NCBI RefSeq assembly: GCF_003550065.1
Contig: NZ_QXDC01000004.1
Span: forward strand, 1 to 64,000
Direction of reading: 5' to 3'
Origin: Hephaestia caeni
GTDB taxonomy: Bacteria > Pseudomonadota > Alphaproteobacteria > Sphingomonadales > Sphingomonadaceae
DNA: 64,000 nucleotides
The number at the start of each line of letters is the position of its first letter. Position 1 is the stretch's first letter. The notes under the pieces were generated by a model that made no database searches, was not told the DNA's origin, and saw only the letters and a list, made by a program, of their open reading frames with translations. Positions 60,799 through 64,000 of this stretch are shown here, in pieces. The position numbers and the translations under genes are program-made.

Positions 60799-61213
60799 GC
60801 CACGGCGCCAGCGGATCGATCAGCGGCACGTCCGCCGGCGGCATCGGAAGGCGGCGTAGCGCGTCGATGGCGCACCATCGCAGCGCCGCCGCGTCGAACG
60901 GCCGCGGCACGCCGCGCCATACCCGGCTCGCGAACAGCAGCAGCACGAGCGACAGCGCGTCGTCCGTCGCGGTGGAGAAAGCGACCGGCGACAGCGCCGC
61001 CGCGTCGATCGCGATCCCGAGTTCCTCGTCGAGTTCGCGCACGAGCGCTTCCTCCGGGCTTTCCCCCGGCTCGGCCTTGCCGCCCGGAAATTCCCACAGC
61101 CCCGCCAGCGATTTGCCCGGCGCGCGCTGCTGCACCAGGACGCGCCCTTCGGGATCGATCAGCGCGGCGGCGACGACGAGGATCGAACGACGCGCCGGCC
61201 CGGCATTCTCCAT
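60785..61213 (-). CDS. mutT: NUDIX pyrophosphohydrolase, MutT type
   Basis: A 142-aa protein with a complete Nudix box (residues 44-66; GGKAEPGES...RELDEELG) and MutT-like QQRAPGKSLAGLWEFPGG before it. MutT removes oxidised dGTP and so prevents mutation. The end is convergent and overlapping with the methyltransferase gene. Confidence 0.9.
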   Translation of the reverse strand: MENAGPARRSILVVAAALIDPEGRVLVQQRAPGKSLAGLWEFPGGKAEPGESPEEALVRELDEELGIAIDAAALSPVAFSTATDDALSLVLLLFASRVWRGVPRPFDAAALRWCAIDALRRLPMPPADVPLIDPLAPWLSAT

Positions 61214-61270
61214 TTGTTAACCCTCCCGATCTAGGCGTGACGTTCGACGTCGTACCAGAATGGGGCCGCG

Positions 61271-61450
61271 ATGCTGCAGTTCGCCCGCAACCTCTATCGG
61301 AATCGCCGAGGCGGCGCCGCCATCGAATATGGCCTGATGTGCGCTTTCATCGTCCTCGCGATGATGGCCGCGCTCACCCAACTCGCCGACGTGACCACCA
61401 ACTTGTGGAACACGATCGACAATAATGTCGCGGCGCCCGGCGACGATTGA
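61271..61450 (+). CDS. Flp-family type IVb pilin (59 aa)
   Basis: A 59-aa protein: basic leader MLQFARNLYRNRRGG, then AAIEYGLMCAFIVLAMMAAL, which has the processing/assembly Glu (IEYGL) and hydrophobic helix of Flp pilins. After prepilin cleavage it would form tight-adherence pili. No Tad secretion genes are in the window. It precedes a second pilin by 123 bp and is too short for a usual ORF cut-off. Confidence 0.88.
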   Translation: MLQFARNLYRNRRGGAAIEYGLMCAFIVLAMMAALTQLADVTTNLWNTIDNNVAAPGDD

Positions 61451-61573
61451 CGCCGCCGAAACGGTTCGCGTTTAGAGATTCTCAACTTCCTCTCCGTAAT
61501 CCCCTGTCTGCTGGCCCGGTCTCTTCCGGTTCAGCCGGGTGACTGAACGTTTGGAACCATTGGAGATCGGATC

Positions 61574-61750
61574 ATGAAGACGATTCGCAAGATTTTTTCG
61601 GACAAGAAGGGCGCGACCGCCATCGAATACGGCCTGATCGCCGCGCTGATCGCGGTTGCCGCGATCGCCGCGATGTCGGGCCTCGGCAAGCAGCTCGGCA
61701 ACACCTTCAACGAGGTGTCGAGCACGATGGCGAACGGCTCGGGCAGCTAA
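61574..61750 (+). CDS. Flp-family type IVb pilin (58 aa)
   Basis: A 58-aa protein: MKTIRKIFSDKKG leader, then ATAIEYGLIAALIAVAAIAA and a short tail LGKQLGNTFNEVSSTMANG. It is the major-pilin form common in alphaproteobacteria. GGAG lies ten bases before ATG 61574, and a strong terminator follows, which suggests high expression. Confidence 0.92.
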   Translation: MKTIRKIFSDKKGATAIEYGLIAALIAVAAIAAMSGLGKQLGNTFNEVSSTMANGSGS

Positions 61751-61774
61751 GCGCGCCATAGCCTGAAACGTCTG

Positions 61775-61806
61775 GGGCGGCGAGGCCAAGGCTTCGCCGC
61801 CCTTTT
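61775..61806 (+). terminator. Rho-independent terminator of the pilin gene
   Basis: GGGCGGCGAGGC (61775-61786) pairs with GCTTCGCCGCCC (61791-61802), loop CAAG, then TTTT. A 12-bp stem with one G-T pair. Confidence 0.85.
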
Positions 61807-61881
61807 CGTATACCGCGCCACAAAACCAATCATCGCCGCGCGGACGTCAACGACGTCGGCGCTTCGTCCTCCCCAACTCCT

Positions 61882-61950
61882 CTTCCCCGGCGAAGGCCGG
61901 GGTCCAGTTACGAGCGGCCCGATGCTGGACCCCGGCCTTCGCCGGGGAAG
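61882..61950. repeat. Perfect 26-bp inverted repeat, REP-like
   Basis: The arm at 61882-61907 (CTTCCCCGGCGAAGG...) is exactly complementary to 61925-61950 around a 17-base spacer. The core CCCCGGCGAAGGCCGGGG is itself nearly palindromic. It lies between convergent pilin and accA genes and resembles dispersed sphingomonad repeats, possibly a REPIN-type pair. Confidence 0.65.
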
Positions 61951-61985
61951 CGCGCGCGGGTGATTCCACCCGGCTCGAAATCGCT

Positions 61986-62933
61986 CTACAGCCGCCCGAT
62001 CGCGAGAAATTTGGCACGACGATCGGCGCGCAGCGCGGCGGCGTCGAGCCCGTCGAGTTCGCCGAGCGCGCCCGCGATCGCATCACCCAGCTCGGCGATC
62101 GCCGCCGAAGGCTCGCGATGCGCGCCGCCGAGCGGTTCGGGCACGATGCCGTCGATCACGCCCAGGCTCTTAAGATCCTGCGCGGTCACCTTCATCGCCT
62201 CGGCAGCCTCGGCCGCCTTGTCGCCGGTGCGCCACAGGATCGAGGCGCAGCCTTCGGGCGAGATCACCGAATAGACGGCGTGTTCGAACATCAGCACGCG
62301 ATTGCCCGTCGCCAGCGCGATCGCGCCGCCCGAACCGCCCTCGCCGAGGATCGACGCGACCATCGGCACGCCCAGCGCCAGGCATTGTTCGGTCGCGCGC
62401 GCAATCGCCTCGGCCTGCCCGCGCTCCTCGGCCTGGACGCCGGGGAAGGCGCCCGACGTATCGACCAGCGTCACCACCGGCAGGCCGAACCGGTCGGCAA
62501 GCTGCATCAGCCGGATCGCCTTGCGATAGCCCTCGGGCTTGCCCATGCCGAAATTGTGGCGGAGCCGGCTCGCGGTGTCGTCGCCCTTCTCGTGGCCAAG
62601 CACCATCACCTTGCGGCCGCGGAAGGTCGCGAAACCGCCGAGGATCGCCTGATCGTCGCCAAAGGCGCGATCGCCCGCCAGCGGCAAGAAATCGTCGAAC
62701 AGCCCCTCGACATAATGTTTGAAGTGCGGCCGATCGGGATGCCGCGCGACCTGCGTCTTTTGCCACGGCGTCAGCTTGGCATAGGTGTCGCGCAGCAGCT
62801 TGTCGGATTTGGCCTGGAGCCGTGCCACGTCGGCGCTGATATCCAGCGCGCCGTCGCTCGCGGTCTCACGCAGTTCGTCAATCCGGCCCTGAAGCTCGGC
62901 GATCGGTTTCTCGAAGTCGAGGAAGCTTGCCAT
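61986..62933 (-). CDS. accA: Acetyl-CoA carboxylase carboxyltransferase, alpha subunit
   Basis: A 315-aa protein, the usual AccA length. It has the N-terminal helical part ([18 protein letters not shown]), [36 protein letters not shown] block ([18 protein letters not shown]) and the oxyanion region [14 protein letters not shown]. It transfers carboxyl groups from biotin to acetyl-CoA for fatty-acid synthesis. It is 13 bp after xerD in the same direction. Confidence 0.95.
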   Translation of the reverse strand: MASFLDFEKPIAELQGRIDELRETASDGALDISADVARLQAKSDKLLRDTYAKLTPWQKTQVARHPDRPHFKHYVEGLFDDFLPLAGDRAFGDDQAILGGFATFRGRKVMVLGHEKGDDTASRLRHNFGMGKPEGYRKAIRLMQLADRFGLPVVTLVDTSGAFPGVQAEERGQAEAIARATEQCLALGVPMVASILGEGGSGGAIALATGNRVLMFEHAVYSVISPEGCASILWRTGDKAAEAAEAMKVTAQDLKSLGVIDGIVPEPLGGAHREPSAAIAELGDAIAGALGELDGLDAAALRADRRAKFLAIGRL

Positions 62934-62946
62934 CAGGAGCGTTCGG

Positions 62947-63852
62947 TTAAGCGTGCCGCCGCTCTACGTCAACGAGCGGGTGGCGCTGGTTGACCAGTTC
63001 GACCAGCCGGCGGGCATCGACATGGGTGTAGATTTCGGTGGTCGCGATGTCGGCATGGCCGAGCATCGATTGTAGCGCGCGCAGGTCCGCCCCGCCTTCG
63101 AGCAGGTGGGTGGCGAAGGCGTGGCGCAACACATGCGGGCTGACGCGATCAGGCGGCACCCCCGCCTCGGCGGCGAGCGCCTTGATCAGTTGATAGAGCC
63201 GGACGCGCGACAAATGCCCCTTGCCCGAGGGAAAGAGCCACAATCGCCCGGCCGCGACATGATCGCGCCACGCGCCGACCGCGGCGCGCGCGCGATCGGA
63301 GATCGGCACCATCCGCTCGCGCCCGCCCTTGCCTTTCAGGATCAGGAACGGCCGATCGGGCGCGACCGCGTTCCTCGGCAGCGACACCAGTTCGCTCGCG
63401 CGCAGCCCCGATCCGTAGAGCAATTCGACCAGCGCCGAGAGCCGGAGGTCGTTGGGATCGGCCGGATCGCGCGCCAGCCGCGCTTCCACGCCCGCGAACA
63501 GCCGATCGACATCGGCGTGCGACAGCGTCTTGGGCAGCGCCCGCGCGGTGCCGGGCCGGGGCAGCGCCGCCCCCGGATCGTCGCCGCGCAGCCCTTCATC
63601 GGCAAGAAAGGCGTAGAAACGCCGCAGCGCCGCCGCCTTGCGCGCCACCGTCGATCGCGCCAGCGTCGCCCAGCCGTCGCCCAATCGCGCCAGATCGACT
63701 TCCGAAGCCTCGACCAATCCGCCGTCGAGCGCCACCGAGGCAAGATCGAGGTCGCTGCGATAGGCGGCGATCGTGTTGGCGGCAGCGCCGGCCTCGGCGG
63801 CCATCATTTCGAGGAAGCGCTCGATCAGCGCGCGATCCCCCCCGCCGGTCAC
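62947..63852 (-). CDS. xerD: Site-specific tyrosine recombinase XerD
   Basis: A 301-aa core recombinase that resolves chromosome dimers at dif. Catalytic residues are Arg151 (GSGLRASEL), Lys174 region, His240-x-x-Arg243 ([14 protein letters not shown]), His266 ([15 protein letters not shown]) and Tyr275. It is shorter and different from the island integrase. The GTG start at 63852 overlaps the upstream gene's stop (GTGTGA). The synteny xerD-accA is common in sphingomonads. Confidence 0.92.
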   Translation of the reverse strand: MTGGGDRALIERFLEMMAAEAGAAANTIAAYRSDLDLASVALDGGLVEASEVDLARLGDGWATLARSTVARKAAALRRFYAFLADEGLRGDDPGAALPRPGTARALPKTLSHADVDRLFAGVEARLARDPADPNDLRLSALVELLYGSGLRASELVSLPRNAVAPDRPFLILKGKGGRERMVPISDRARAAVGAWRDHVAAGRLWLFPSGKGHLSRVRLYQLIKALAAEAGVPPDRVSPHVLRHAFATHLLEGGADLRALQSMLGHADIATTEIYTHVDARRLVELVNQRHPLVDVERRHA

Positions 63853-64000
63853 ACCCGGCCGACCGCCTCGGCCGCGATCATCCGCGCATAGCCTTCGAGC
63901 CCCGTCGCGCGGAGCGCTGCGACGATGTGATACAGGTTCTCGGGCGGCACGGCGCGCCAGTCGCTGCCCTGCATGCCGACAGCGGCCAGCAGCATCACCG
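63849..64000 (-). CDS. Unknown protein, C-terminal fragment (runs off right edge)
   Basis: The last 49 residues of a protein whose start is outside the window; they end [16 protein letters not shown] and include WRAVPPENLYHIVAALRATG. It overlaps the xerD GTG. I do not recognise the family from this tail; the helical ALRATGLEGYAR segment suggests a repeat-type helical protein. Confidence 0.6.
   Translation of the reverse strand, partial: VMLLAAVGMQGSDWRAVPPENLYHIVAALRATGLEGYARMIAAEAVGRV

Noticed and set aside
1..64000. CRISPR arrays
   Set aside because: No series of regularly spaced identical direct repeats was seen; only isolated dyads and dispersed REP-like units.

Overview
The window looks like a chromosomal segment of a sphingomonad (alphaproteobacterium, Sphingomonas-like). 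The GC content is high. There are three large TonB-dependent receptors with short plug motifs, many twin-arginine exported enzymes and tandem Flp pilins. The right end carries a housekeeping block (comF-grxC-nitrilase-DUF1178, tRNA-Arg(CCT), mutT, accA, xerD). This assignment is inferred from gene content; no 16S or species marker is present.

Region 1 (1 to about 17,100) is a mobile island. It opens with the end of an IS3-family element, followed 12 bp later by a tyrosine integrase. Next is an adenine-type DNA methyltransferase with a putative PD-(D/E)xK nuclease. Then comes a tight trio: an SMC/TrlF-like ATPase, a small histidine kinase, and a receiver domain fused to an aminoglycoside-phosphotransferase-fold kinase. 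The trio resembles a two-component-controlled immune system with a kinase effector and is the best candidate here for an undescribed system. A Mob/Pre-like coiled-coil protein with a 40-bp palindrome (possible oriT), a small operon of unknown genes including a possible Xre/MbcA/ParS antitoxin, and a second two-gene defence-like pair (DUF4297-type nuclease plus zinc-hook ATPase) complete the island.

Region 2 (about 17,200 to 35,880) is a catabolic regulon. It encodes an Ldh-type dehydrogenase, an ACS-family MFS importer, a flavin reductase, a cupin, a DUF6282 hydrolase, an exported M28-like peptidase, a TonB receptor, an exported enolase-superfamily protein, a beta-ketoadipate tail (thiolase and two CoA-transferase subunits), an HpaI-type aldolase, an IclR regulator, a LigI-like lactonase and a two-subunit class I fumarase/tartrate dehydratase. 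Four close matches and one weaker match to one 17-bp dyad lie before its transcription units. They suggest that the IclR protein controls the whole set. The substrate is unknown; a ring-derived dicarboxylate or lactone is likely.

Region 3 (35,950 to 56,979) is an L-arabinose-polysaccharide utilisation locus. It contains TonB receptor plus sulfatase; ABC sugar importer plus cytoplasmic GH51 plus GntR regulator; TonB receptor plus GH43 arabinanase; and exported GH51, GH127/146-type and GH27 enzymes. A CTCAGACA motif before the two main promoters is a likely operator of the GntR repressor. The enzymes would trim arabinan or arabinogalactan outside the cytoplasm, and the ABC system would bring the products in.

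Region 4 (56,987 to 64,000) is core genome as listed above. It includes two tandem Flp pilin genes too short for usual ORF cut-offs, a strong terminator and intergenic palindromic repeats.
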